A DNA stretch of 64,000 bases from GMQP-bins7 sp963776565 (lineage in GTDB: Bacteria; Actinomycetota; Thermoleophilia; Gaiellales; Gaiellaceae): NCBI GenBank assembly GCA_963776565.1, contig CAVZNF010000002.1, forward strand, positions 186,001 through 250,000, in the 5' to 3' direction. The notes beneath the pieces were generated by a model. It was not told the DNA's origin. It was given only the letters and a program-made list of their open reading frames with translations, and made no database searches. Below, in pieces: positions 1 to 9,538 of this stretch; the first letter of the stretch is position 1; the number at the start of each line of letters is the position of its first letter. Both the position numbers and the translations under genes were made by a program.

Positions 1-6
1 GGAGGC

Positions 7-657
7 TCACTCGGATCCCTCCTCCTCGTCGGTCGCCGCGCCTGCCCGTCCGAGGACGAGCGGCAGCGCCGCCTCGCTGACGAGCACCGAGCGCGCCCAC
101 ACGAGCGACGCGACCTCGAGCTCTGCGGGGACGGTCACGAGCACCTTCTCGAGGTTCCGGAACGACTTCACGAGCAGCTCCTCGTCCTCTGCCAGCACGA
201 CGAGCGTCGGCCGCTCGCCCCAGCCGGCCATGAGCTCCGCGGCCTTGCGCGTCGACGGCGCCTCGAAGCCCGATCCGTCGAGGATCGCGAGCGTGCCGTT
301 CGCGGCGTGGTGAGAGAGAACGCCTCTGAGCGCATTGCGCCTGGCCTTGCGGTTGACCTTCACCTCGAAGCTGCGCATGCCCGGAGCGAAGGCGACACCG
401 CCGCCCGTCCAGTGCGGCGCGCGCGTGGTTCCGGCGCGCGCACGGCCTGTGCCCTTCTGGCGCCACGGCTTCGAGCGCCCACCCGCGACGAGCCCGCGGC
501 TCTTCGAGCCGCGCGTCCCCGCGCGAGCGGCATTCATCTCTGCGCGCACCGTCTCGTGGACGAGGTGCGGCTTCAGCTCGACCGCGAAGACGGTCTCCTC
601 GAGGGAGACGTCGTGCGCCTTCGAGCCGCCGATCACGGGTGCCTTCGGGGCCGCCAT
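7..657 (-). CDS. rplD: 50S ribosomal protein L4
   Basis: A 216-residue L4 of the large ribosomal subunit, which binds 23S rRNA and lines the exit tunnel. The diagnostic extended-loop motif KGTGRARAG lies near residues 68-76, and the C-terminus ends in a short acidic tail. I place the start at the ATG at 657 because it overlaps the rplC stop as TGATG; a longer open frame upstream lies wholly inside rplC. It is the last complete gene of the S10-type operon here, and rplW would be expected just beyond base 1. Start and identity are secure. Confidence 0.97.
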   Translation of the reverse strand: MAAPKAPVIGGSKAHDVSLEETVFAVELKPHLVHETVRAEMNAARAGTRGSKSRGLVAGGRSKPWRQKGTGRARAGTTRAPHWTGGGVAFAPGMRSFEVKVNRKARRNALRGVLSHHAANGTLAILDGSGFEAPSTRKAAELMAGWGERPTLVVLAEDEELLVKSFRNLEKVLVTVPAELEVASLVWARSVLVSEAALPLVLGRAGAATDEEEGSE

Positions 658-1271
658 CACGCGCTCCGGATCTCCACGAGACCGCCCTTCGCCCCCGGCA
701 CCGAGCCACGGACGAGCAGGAGGTTGCGCTCGGTATCCACCTCGTGGACGACGAGCCCGGGCTGGGTGACACGCGTGCCGCCCATCCGCCCCGACATCTT
801 CATGCCCTTGAACACGCGCGAGGGATACGCGGACGCGCCGATCGAGCCCGGCTTGCGGACGTTGTGCGACCCGTGCGAGACCGGGCCGCGCGTGAAGCCG
901 TGCCGCTTGATCGTCCCCTGGAAGCCCTTCCCGATCGTGATTCCCGAGACCTTGATCGGCTCTCCGGGCTCGAACGACTCGACCGTGACGGTGTCGCCGA
1001 CGGTGAGCTCGCTCTCGCCACGCAGCTCGACGAGGTGGCGATGCGGTGCCGCACCGGCCTTCCGCAGATGACCGACCTCGGCCTTCGAGAGCTTGCGCTC
1101 CGCGACCTCGTCGAACGCGAGCTGAATCGCGTCGTAGCCGTCCACATCGTGCGAGCGCACCTGGACGACGGGACACGGCCCGGCCTCGATCACGGTCACG
1201 GCCGTCATCACCCCGGTGTCGGGATCGAAGACCTGGCTCATGCCGAGCTTCTTGCCGAGAATGCCCTTCAT
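657..1271 (-). CDS. rplC: 50S ribosomal protein L3
   Basis: A 204-residue L3, a primary 23S rRNA binder near the peptidyl-transferase centre. It begins MKGILGKKLGM, the usual start of the family, and has the basic segment GFQGTIKRHGF followed by SHGSHNVRKPGS in its second half. The frame stays open upstream, but that extension is rpsJ sequence in another frame, so the ATG at 1271 is preferred. Its stop overlaps the rplD start by one base, which implies translational coupling. One base separates it from rpsJ. Confidence 0.97.
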   Translation of the reverse strand: MKGILGKKLGMSQVFDPDTGVMTAVTVIEAGPCPVVQVRSHDVDGYDAIQLAFDEVAERKLSKAEVGHLRKAGAAPHRHLVELRGESELTVGDTVTVESFEPGEPIKVSGITIGKGFQGTIKRHGFTRGPVSHGSHNVRKPGSIGASAYPSRVFKGMKMSGRMGGTRVTQPGLVVHEVDTERNLLLVRGSVPGAKGGLVEIRSA

Positions 1272-1272
1272 C

Positions 1273-1581
1273 TCAGAGCTTGATCTCGATGTCCACCCCG
1301 GCCGGGAGATCGAGCCGCATGAGCGAGTCGACCGTCTTCGGCGTGGGGCTGTGGATGTCGATGAGGCGCTTGTGCGTGCGCACCTCGAAGTGCTCACGCG
1401 AGTCCTTGTCCTTGAAGGGGCTGCGGATCACGCAGTAGACGTTCTTCTCGGTCGGCAGCGGGACGGGACCGGTGATGGTCGCGCCCGTGCGCTGCGCCGT
1501 CTCCACGATCTGGGACGCCGAGCGGTCCACCTGCTGGTGGTCGTAGCCCTTCAGACGGATGCGGATCTTCTGTTGCGCCAT
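1273..1581 (-). CDS. rpsJ: 30S ribosomal protein S10 (NusE)
   Basis: A 102-residue S10, the usual length. It is a 30S head protein and also the NusE partner of NusG and NusB in transcription-translation coupling. It starts MAQQKIRIRLKGYDHQ and contains the family stretch GPVPLPT followed by the RSPFKDKDSREHFE loop. It is first in the S10 operon here but lies only 31 bases after tuf, with a strong hairpin between them (see 1591-1616), so it may be read through from the str operon. Confidence 0.97.
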   Translation of the reverse strand: MAQQKIRIRLKGYDHQQVDRSASQIVETAQRTGATITGPVPLPTEKNVYCVIRSPFKDKDSREHFEVRTHKRLIDIHSPTPKTVDSLMRLDLPAGVDIEIKL

Positions 1582-1590
1582 GTGAATGAG

Positions 1591-1612
1591 GTAGGGGCGA
1601 GTTGCCTCGCCC

Positions 1613-1616
<4 letters not shown>
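1591..1616 (-). promoter_or_regulatory. Perfect 11-bp hairpin at the tuf-rpsJ junction
   Basis: The sequence GTAGGGGCGAG, a four-base loop and CTCGCCCCTAC form a perfect 11-bp stem that contains the tuf stop codon and ends about 10 bases before the rpsJ start. No run of T follows on the minus strand, so it is not a classical intrinsic terminator. Attenuation or RNA processing between tuf and the S10 operon is an inference. Confidence 0.5.
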
Positions 1617-2803
<1,187 letters not shown>

Positions 2804-2836
2804 CTGCTCCTATCCTCCGAGCTCGTCGTCCTGGGT

Positions 2837-4927
2837 TTACGCTGTCTTTTCGCCGCCGACGATCGCCTCGGCGATCGACATTGGCACTTCTTCGTAGCGG
2901 TCGAACTGCATCGTGAACGTCGCGCGGCCCTGGCTCATCGAGCGCAGGTCGGTCGCGTAGCCGAACATCTCGGAGAGCGGAACGCTCGCCTTCACCGACT
3001 GCGACCCGCCGACCGGCTCGAGCTGCTCGACCCGACCGCGACGGCCGTTGAGGTTACCAATGACGTCGCCGAGGTACTCGTCCGGGGTCACGACCTCGAC
3101 GGCCATGACCGGCTCGAGGAGCTTCGGCTTCGCGCGCTTCATGCCCTCCTTGAACGCCATCGAGCCGGCGATCTTGAAGGAGCGCTCGCTCGAGTCGACC
3201 TCGTGATACGAGCCGTCGACGAGCTCCACCTTGACGTCGACGACGGGATAGCCGGCGACGATGCCCGAGCTCATCGCCTCCTGGATGCCCTGGTTGACCG
3301 CCGGGATGTACTCCTTGGGAACACGCCCTCCGACGACCTTGTCGACGAACTCGTAGCCCTCGGCGGGGTTCGGATAGAGGTTGATGAGAACGTCGCCGTA
3401 CTGACCCGAGCCGCCGGTCTGGCGAACGAACCTGCCCTGGATCTTCTCGGCCGGGCTCGTGATCGTCTCGCGGTACGCGACCTGCGGGCGGCCGACGTTG
3501 CCGTCGACCGAGAACTCGCGCTGCAGGCGGTCGACGATGATCTCGAGGTGCAGCTCGCCCATCCCCGCGATGAGCGTCTGCCCCGTCTCCTCGTCGGACG
3601 AGACGCGGAACGTCGGGTCCTCCTCGGCGAGACGCTGGAGCGCCGTCGCGAGCTTGTCCTGGTCCGCCTTCGTCCTGGGCTCGATCGCGACGGAGATGAC
3701 CGGATCGGGGAACGACATCCGCTCGAGGACGATCGGCGCCGAGTCGGCGGCGATCGTGTCGCCCGTCGTCGTGAACTTGAGTCCGACCGCCGCGGCGATC
3801 TCACCCGCGCCGATCTCGTCGCGCTCCTCGCGATGGTTCGCGTGCATCTGGAGGATGCGCCCGATCCGCTCGGTCTTGCCGTTCGTGGTGTTGAGCACGC
3901 GGCCGCCGGCCTTGACCTGGCCCGAGTAGACACGGAAGTACGTCAGCTTCCCGACGTACGGGTCGCTCATGACCTTGAACGCGAGGGCCGCGAACGGTGC
4001 GTCGTAGTCGGCTGCGCGCGTCTCCTCCGCCTCTGACTTCGGATCGAGGCCCTGGACCGGCGGAACGTCCAACGGGCTGGGCAGGTAGTCGACGATCGCG
4101 TCGAGGAGCGCCTGCACGCCCTTGTTCTTGAACGCGGAGCCCGCGAGGACCGGCGTGATCTCGCCGGCGAGCGTTCCCTTGCGGAGCGCGCGGCGGATCA
4201 TCTCCGGCGCGACGGAGCCCTCGTCCTCGAGGTACGTCTCCATGAGCTCGTCGTCGAACTCGGCGATCAAGTCGATGAGGACGTGGTGGCCTGCCTCGGC
4301 AGCCTCTGCGAGCTCGGCGGGGATGTCCTCGACCGCGAACTCGGTTCCGAGCGCGTTCGAGTAGACGATCGCCTTCATCTCGACCAGGTCGACGATGCCC
4401 GAGAAGTGCTCCTCCGCCCCGATCGGAAGGTGGATCGGCACGGGACGGGCGCCGAGGCGGTCACGCATCGACTGCACGGCCGCGTCGAAGTCCGCGCCGG
4501 TGCGATCCATCTTGTTGATGAACGCGATGCGCGGGACGCTGTAGCGATCGGCCTGTCGCCACACGGTCTCGGACTGCGGCTGCACACCCGCGACCGAGTC
4601 GAAGACGGCGACCGCGCCGTCGAGGACGCGGAGGCTCCGCTCGACCTCGACGGTAAAGTCCACGTGCCCGGGCGTATCGATAATGTTGATCCGATGGTCG
4701 CGCCACTCCGCGGTGGTTGCGGCCGACGTGATGGTGATGCCGCGCTCCTGCTCCTGCGCCATCCAGTCCATCGTCGCGGCGCCCTCGTGCACCTCGCCCA
4801 TCTTGTGCGTGCGTCCGGTGTAGTAGAGGATCCGCTCGGTCGTCGTGGTCTTGCCCGCGTCGATGTGGGCCATGATCCCGATGTTCCGGACGCGGTCGAG
4901 CCCGACCGGTGTGGCTACGGCAGACAT
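2837..4927 (-). CDS. fusA: Elongation factor G
   Basis: A 696-residue EF-G, the GTPase that drives ribosomal translocation. The P-loop AHIDAGKTTTTER is at residues 19-31, with switch II DTPGHVDF and NKMDRTGADF following; domains II-V are complete to the C-terminus. The frame runs unbroken for 2.1 kb, in contrast to many genes further right. It is seven bases from rpsG. No unusual residue is evident in the GTPase motifs. Confidence 0.98.
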   Translation of the reverse strand: MSAVATPVGLDRVRNIGIMAHIDAGKTTTTERILYYTGRTHKMGEVHEGAATMDWMAQEQERGITITSAATTAEWRDHRINIIDTPGHVDFTVEVERSLRVLDGAVAVFDSVAGVQPQSETVWRQADRYSVPRIAFINKMDRTGADFDAAVQSMRDRLGARPVPIHLPIGAEEHFSGIVDLVEMKAIVYSNALGTEFAVEDIPAELAEAAEAGHHVLIDLIAEFDDELMETYLEDEGSVAPEMIRRALRKGTLAGEITPVLAGSAFKNKGVQALLDAIVDYLPSPLDVPPVQGLDPKSEAEETRAADYDAPFAALAFKVMSDPYVGKLTYFRVYSGQVKAGGRVLNTTNGKTERIGRILQMHANHREERDEIGAGEIAAAVGLKFTTTGDTIAADSAPIVLERMSFPDPVISVAIEPRTKADQDKLATALQRLAEEDPTFRVSSDEETGQTLIAGMGELHLEIIVDRLQREFSVDGNVGRPQVAYRETITSPAEKIQGRFVRQTGGSGQYGDVLINLYPNPAEGYEFVDKVVGGRVPKEYIPAVNQGIQEAMSSGIVAGYPVVDVKVELVDGSYHEVDSSERSFKIAGSMAFKEGMKRAKPKLLEPVMAVEVVTPDEYLGDVIGNLNGRRGRVEQLEPVGGSQSVKASVPLSEMFGYATDLRSMSQGRATFTMQFDRYEEVPMSIAEAIVGGEKTA

Positions 4928-4934
4928 GTCCCGG

Positions 4935-5405
4935 CTACCAGCGGTAGTGCGCGAAGGCCTTGTTGGCCTGCGCCATCCGGTAGATGTCGTCCTTCTTCTT
5001 GTACGCGCCGCCCTGCTGGTTCACGGCGTCCATCAGCTCGCCGGCGAGCTTCGCCGACATGCCCTTCTCGCGACGGTCTCGCGCGTTCTGCACGATCCAG
5101 CGCAGCGCGAGCGTACGCGCGCGGCGTTGCGGCACCTCGACAGGCACCTGGTAGTTGGCGCCGCCGACGCGACGCGAGCGGACCTCGAGCACGGGTGTGA
5201 CGCTCTTCACGGCCTGCTCGAGCACCTCGAGCTGCGGCTTGCCGGTCTTCTCGGCCGCGATCGCGAGCGCGTCGTAGACCGTGCGCTCGGCGACGGACTT
5301 CTTGCCGTTCAGCATCAGTCGGTTCACGACCTGCGCGACGAGCACCGAGCCGTGGACGGCATCGGGCTCGATCGTGCGCGGCTGGATCTCTGCTCGACGG
5401 GGCAT
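4935..5405 (-). CDS. rpsG: 30S ribosomal protein S7
   Basis: A 156-residue S7, which nucleates assembly of the 30S head and contacts the E-site tRNA. It starts MPRRAEIQPR and shows the family segments LMLNGKKSVAE, RSRRVGGANYQVPVEV and the C-terminal ANKAFAHYRW. The ATG at 5405 is chosen because the upstream open frame is rpsL in another register. Only two bases separate it from the rpsL stop. Confidence 0.97.
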   Translation of the reverse strand: MPRRAEIQPRTIEPDAVHGSVLVAQVVNRLMLNGKKSVAERTVYDALAIAAEKTGKPQLEVLEQAVKSVTPVLEVRSRRVGGANYQVPVEVPQRRARTLALRWIVQNARDRREKGMSAKLAGELMDAVNQQGGAYKKKDDIYRMAQANKAFAHYRW

Positions 5406-5407
5406 CG

Positions 5408-5776
5408 CTACGCCTTCTTCGCGCCGTACTTCGACCGCGCTTGACGGCGCTCCGTCACGCCGGCCGAGTCGAGACCGCCGCGGATGACCTTGTACCGGAA
5501 GCCCGGGAGGTCCCTGACGCGACCGCCTCGCACGAGCACGACCGAGTGCTCCTGGAGGTTGTGGCCCTCGCCGGGGATGTACGCACCGACCTCGATGCCG
5601 TTCGTGAGCCGAACGCGCGCAACCTTGCGCAGCGCGGAGTTCGGCTTCTTCGGAGTGGTCGTGTAGACGCGCGTGCAGACGCCGCGCTTCTGCGGCGCTC
5701 CCCGCAGTGCGGGAGTCTTCGTCTTCACCTTCGGCGTCGCCCGACCCTTGCGGACGAGCTGGTTGGCTGTGGGCAC
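5408..5776 (-). CDS. rpsL: 30S ribosomal protein S12
   Basis: A 122-residue S12, the decoding-centre protein and streptomycin target. The loop TTTPKKPNSALR carries Lys43 and Lys44 as in sensitive bacteria. The second loop reads GGRVRDLPG, with Arg (codon AGG) at position 88, where most bacteria have Lys; Lys88Arg is a well-known streptomycin-resistance substitution. The start is GTG at 5776 with an AGGAG seven bases upstream. It is the first gene of the str operon (rpsL-rpsG-fusA-tuf), here separated from rpoC by 6.8 kb. Confidence 0.97.
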   Translation of the reverse strand: MPTANQLVRKGRATPKVKTKTPALRGAPQKRGVCTRVYTTTPKKPNSALRKVARVRLTNGIEVGAYIPGEGHNLQEHSVVLVRGGRVRDLPGFRYKVIRGGLDSAGVTERRQARSKYGAKKA

Positions 5777-5818
5777 GCGTCACTCCTACTTGCGGTCGGT
5801 CGATTTCCTCACACAGAA

Positions 5819-5853
5819 AGGCCGGCGGGCGACGAGACACCCGCCAACCGGCC
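5819..5853 (-). promoter_or_regulatory. Hairpin in the rpsL leader, possible attenuator
   Basis: On the minus strand GGCC-GGTT-GGCGGG and CCCGCC-GGCC can form a GC-rich stem, followed by TTTCT about 40 bases before the rpsL GTG. That is terminator-like and sits in the 170-base divergent gap (5777-5946) between rpsL and the first GGDEF-type gene. The gap should also hold both promoters, but I see no convincing -35/-10 pair. Confidence 0.35.
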
Positions 5854-5946
5854 GCGGGATGGTAGCAAACCAGCTGCTGACGCGCCCGTAGCCAAGTGGG
5901 GACGCCCCGAATACAGTGCGCGTGGCGAGGAGGTGCTGGAGGAGCG

Positions 5947-7534
5947 ATGGTGATTGCGGTTGTCGCGGCGTGCGCTGTGCTGGCAGCGGGCGTGCTGGCA
6001 GTGCTCGCTGTGCACCGTTCGCGGCGTGAATCGGCGCGCCAGCTGGAGATCGTCTTCGAGCGCGTAAGCAGTCATCTGGAGGCACTCTCGACCAGCGTCG
6101 AGCAGGCGGTCGCGCGCATGGTCGACGCCCAACGCGAGCGTTCGCAGCCGCTGTCGCTCGACTTCGACGCACTCGTCGACGCCCTCGTCGCCGAAGCCGC
6201 CGCGCGGACGGGGGCCGACGCCGTCGTCCTTCGTGTCGAAGGCCCCGGCGGACGTCTGGTCCTCGCATCGCTCGGCGCGGGCGCGGAGAGCGAGCTCGCA
6301 GAGCGGGCGTTCGCCCCTCCCGGCGCACGACCCTTTCGCGCTGCGACGATCGACTGGACGTACAGCGCGTCGGGCGAGGCCGACGACGAGGGCTTCCGGT
6401 CCGCGCTCGTTGCTCCATTGGCGCCGAGCACGGGGGTTCCGGGAACGCTGGTGGCCTATTCGTCGACGTCACACGCGTTTCGGACGGAGCACGCGTCGGC
6501 GTTGCACGGGCTGGTTGCCGAGTTCGGCACCGGCCTGGCGAACGCGCGCCGCTTCGCGGACGTCGAAGCTCGGCTCCTTCTCGATCCCACGACCGGTGTA
6601 GCCAGCCGCCGTGGCTACGAGGTGGAGCTCGGCCGGGAAGTCGCTCGGGCACACCGGACCGGGCGCCCGCTGTCGGTCGTGCTGGTCGGGATCAACGGCA
6701 CCGAGACGGCGACGACGACCGGGGGCAACGAGAGCGTCGACCAGGTCGCCCGACTCCTCACGCGAGTCACGCGAAAGAGCGACATCTCGTGCAGACGTGG
6801 CGACCGCGAGTTCGCGATCCTGATGCCGGAGACGAGGGAGTCGGGCGCACACGTCCTGACCACACGCCTTCGCGAAGAGGCGAAGCGCGCGCTGGGCCAG
6901 AGCCCCACGACGATCGCCGTAGGGCACGTCGAATGGCGGCCCGACGAGCCCGTCGAGGCGCTGGAGGCGCGCGTCGAAGCAGCCCTGACGCCAGAGCGAC
7001 GCGCCGGCCCGTCGAAGCGGCACCTCACCGAATCCGCGCCGCCTCGCGATCTCGACGGCGGGCGCGCGGAGACGCTTCGGCGCGACGCCCTGGACACGCT
7101 CGGCCGTGAGGTCGCGAAGGCGCGTCGTCACGGTGAGTCGCTCGCCGTGCTCGTGGTCGGCCTCGAAGGGCTCGACGAGCTCTCGCAGCGCGTCGACCAC
7201 GAGTCGGCGGACGCCGCGCTGAGCAGGGTGGCGCAGCAACTCTCCGACGGCGTCGGCAACGGATCCGTCCATCGTCTCGGGTCAGGCGAATTCGCGCTCG
7301 TCCTGGCGGGAGCGACGGTTGATGACGCGGAGGCGCTGCTCGGCGCTCTGCACTCCGCCAGACCATGACGATCGCGCGGACGGAATCACGCTCAGCGCCG
7401 GCATCACCGAGCTCGCCGAGCGCGACGACGCGCAGAGCGCGCTCGGGCGGGCAGAGCATGCGCTGTGGCAGGCGAAGCAGGCAGGCCCAGGCACGATCGT
7501 CGTCGCGGTTCCCGGCAGGCGAACGCCCCGATAA
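5947..7534 (+). CDS. Membrane-anchored protein with two degenerate GGDEF domains (frame break near 7365)
   Basis: The start is ATG 5947, preceded by GGAGG and GGAGGAG. It has one N-terminal membrane segment, a coiled linker, a GAF-like region and then two GGDEF-type domains. The first has RRGDREF and the second GSGEF where GGDEF should be, so neither looks like an active diguanylate cyclase. The main frame ends at 7368, inside the second domain. The rest of that domain (GITLSAGITELAERD onwards) continues in the next frame to 7534, so one extra base near 7350-7365 breaks it, by error or mutation. It is divergent from rpsL and first of three similar genes. Confidence 0.75.
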
Positions 7535-7635
7535 CGCGAGCCTCTTCGTCCAGGTTGAGAAGTACAGTGCGAGCGGGGTACCTCGTTCGAGGTTGCATCC
7601 CCCGTTCAGGTCAGTACAAGGAGAGTAGTTCCAGA

Positions 7636-7662
7636 ATGAGTCAGCTCACAACGTGGCGATGA
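7636..7662 (+). other. Eight-codon open frame overlapping the next GGDEF gene
   Basis: ATG 7636 opens MSQLTTWR and stops at 7660-7662, overlapping ATG 7659 of the next gene as ATGA. AAGGAG at 7618-7623 is the only good ribosome-binding site nearby. Either this is a coupled leader peptide, or it is the true N-terminus of the GGDEF protein disconnected by a one-base error. Confidence 0.3.
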
Positions 7663-8834
7663 CGATCGTGATCATTGCCGCGGCCGTCGCGGCCGCGGCT
7701 GTGCTCGTCGGCGTCGTCATGAGTCGTCGGCGGCCGGCAGGCGCTCCACCGAACGAGGAGCTCGTCCGCGCGGTCGACGAGATGCGGAGCAAGATGGACG
7801 AGCTCGCCGGGGAGCTCTCCGGCGCACTCGAGCGTGCGGAGGTGGAGAGCCGAAGAAACCGCCTGTTCGGTGAGCTCGGAGGCTCGATCGACCTCGAGGA
7901 GCTCATGGACCGCGTCCTCGACGCCGCGCTGGAGATCCCCGGCATCGAGGCGGCGATGATGGTCGTCGAGCGACAGGACGGGGCACCCGCGATCGTCACG
8001 CGCGGCATGTCGGCCGACGAGTCCGCGCGCCCGCCCACGTCGGGCGTCGCTGGATCGCTGCCCGGCACGATCACCGTGAGCTACCGCTACGGGAGAGATC
8101 GCGATGACGTCGACACGGACCTCATCCGGGGCGGCGCGTTCATCCCGCTCATGGGCCGCGAGCTGCGCCCGGTAGGGACGCTCTCACTCTTCTGGCGCGC
8201 CGTCGACCACGAGCCGACGTCCGAGGAGATCGACCAGGCCGAGCACCTTGCCGCAAGCTGCATCTCGGCGGTCGAGAACGCCCGGCGGTACGGGGAGGCG
8301 CGAAAGCTCGCCGAGACGGACGCGCTCACCGGCCTCTTCAACCAGCGCTACTTCCAGGAAACCCTCCGGCGCGAAGTAACACGCGCACATCGTTATCAGC
8401 GGAAGCTCACGCTGATCGTCTTCGATCTCGACGACTTCAAGTCGATCAACGATCAGGTCGGGCACCTCGCCGGCGATCGCGTGCTGGCGCAAGCCGCGGA
8501 TCGGTTACGCGAGGCGGTGCGATCGGTCGACGTTGCGTCCCGGATCGGCGGCGACGAGTTCGCAGTGATCATGCCGGAGTCCTCGGCCGATGACGGCGAG
8601 CAGCTCTTCCGGCGGGTGCACAACTCGATGCGAGGCACTGCGCTCGGCCCGGACGAGCAGCGCCTTCGTCTCTCGGGCGGAATCGCAGAGCTCCTGCACG
8701 GCGATACGCCCGCGAGCCTCTTCGAGCGAGCGGATGCGGCGCTCTATCGTGCGAAGGAGCTCGGCAAGGATCGTGCGGACATCGCGCACGCCAGCGAAGT
8801 GCGACCCGATCCTGGCGCACGGCGAGAGGACTGA
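7653..8834 (+). CDS. Membrane-anchored GAF-GGDEF diguanylate cyclase
   Basis: About 393 residues; the start is GTG 7653 or, more likely, ATG 7659. It is predicted to make cyclic di-GMP from two GTP. It has one N-terminal membrane helix ending in SRRR, a short coiled coil, a GAF-like sensor (about residues 65-220) and a GGDEF domain (about 225-385). The active site is intact, IGGDEF, and an RxxD product-inhibition site (RSVD) lies five residues before it. It is the only one of the three paralogues here with a complete active site. The ligand of the GAF domain is unknown. Confidence 0.88.
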   Translation: MAMTIVIIAAAVAAAAVLVGVVMSRRRPAGAPPNEELVRAVDEMRSKMDELAGELSGALERAEVESRRNRLFGELGGSIDLEELMDRVLDAALEIPGIEAAMMVVERQDGAPAIVTRGMSADESARPPTSGVAGSLPGTITVSYRYGRDRDDVDTDLIRGGAFIPLMGRELRPVGTLSLFWRAVDHEPTSEEIDQAEHLAASCISAVENARRYGEARKLAETDALTGLFNQRYFQETLRREVTRAHRYQRKLTLIVFDLDDFKSINDQVGHLAGDRVLAQAADRLREAVRSVDVASRIGGDEFAVIMPESSADDGEQLFRRVHNSMRGTALGPDEQRLRLSGGIAELLHGDTPASLFERADAALYRAKELGKDRADIAHASEVRPDPGARRED

Positions 8835-8837
8835 CGT

Positions 8838-9521
8838 CTACCCGAGCACGGCGACGAAGCGGCCGTTCGCTGGTCGCACCCCGACCGGCCGATCGCTCGA
8901 GACGATGACGCGCTGTTTCGGGCGCAGACGTGCCGAGAGGAACACGGCCCGCTCGGTTCCGACGAACCGGGCAGCTCTGACCGGGGCGGCGCCCGGCGTG
9001 ACGATCCACGCCTTGTAGGGCTTTCCCGGTGCGGCGCGTTCGAGGCCGCGAATCAGGATCGCCGCTCGGCCGCCGCTTCCGACTGCGAGAACGAGTCCGC
9101 GCGACCCCCGAGAGACGACCCGCTGGGTACTCGGTTTCGCGAGGAGCGCGAGAACACGTCGCTCAGTGCCTGCGAGGGTGGGACGCGCGGGTCCAGGCGT
9201 CGTGCCTGCGGCACGCTCGGAGGACGTTCGCGATGCGCCGCCCGCCGAGATCACCGCTGCCGCGCCCAGAACCATCGCCGCGATACCGGCAAGGACTCCG
9301 AGAACGGCGAGCGTCAGCGGAGACGGCCGGCGTGCGGTTGGGACGTCGACAGCCCACATGCTCGCCGTCGGCGAGCCCACCGCGCTGTCCTCCTCGAAGG
9401 CGGGTAGCTGGACGACGGGAATGTCGGGAACGGTCGTCACAGGCGCTTCAACGGTAGCGAGCGGTCCTGTCAGATCGGTCGTGCGGCGGGATCGCCGGAC
9501 GATCGGCGTCGACCGACGCAC
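8838..9521 (-). CDS. Single-pass membrane protein with an RskA-like C-terminal domain
   Basis: About 227 residues from GTG 9521; ATG 9359 is an alternative. It has an N-terminal cytoplasmic tail of roughly 75 residues, a membrane helix with Leu/Ala/Val/Gly at about 73-95, and an external domain. The external part (GKPYKAWIV, then VRAARFVGTERAVF) resembles the C-terminal domain of anti-sigma-K-type factors. No zinc-binding anti-sigma helix bundle is seen at the N-terminus and no sigma factor is adjacent, so an anti-sigma role is doubtful. It lies between two GGDEF-family genes and is convergent with the previous one, three bases apart. Confidence 0.55.
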   Translation of the reverse strand: MRRSTPIVRRSRRTTDLTGPLATVEAPVTTVPDIPVVQLPAFEEDSAVGSPTASMWAVDVPTARRPSPLTLAVLGVLAGIAAMVLGAAAVISAGGASRTSSERAAGTTPGPARPTLAGTERRVLALLAKPSTQRVVSRGSRGLVLAVGSGGRAAILIRGLERAAPGKPYKAWIVTPGAAPVRAARFVGTERAVFLSARLRPKQRVIVSSDRPVGVRPANGRFVAVLG

Positions 9522-9538
9522 CCGCTAGAAATTGCCGC

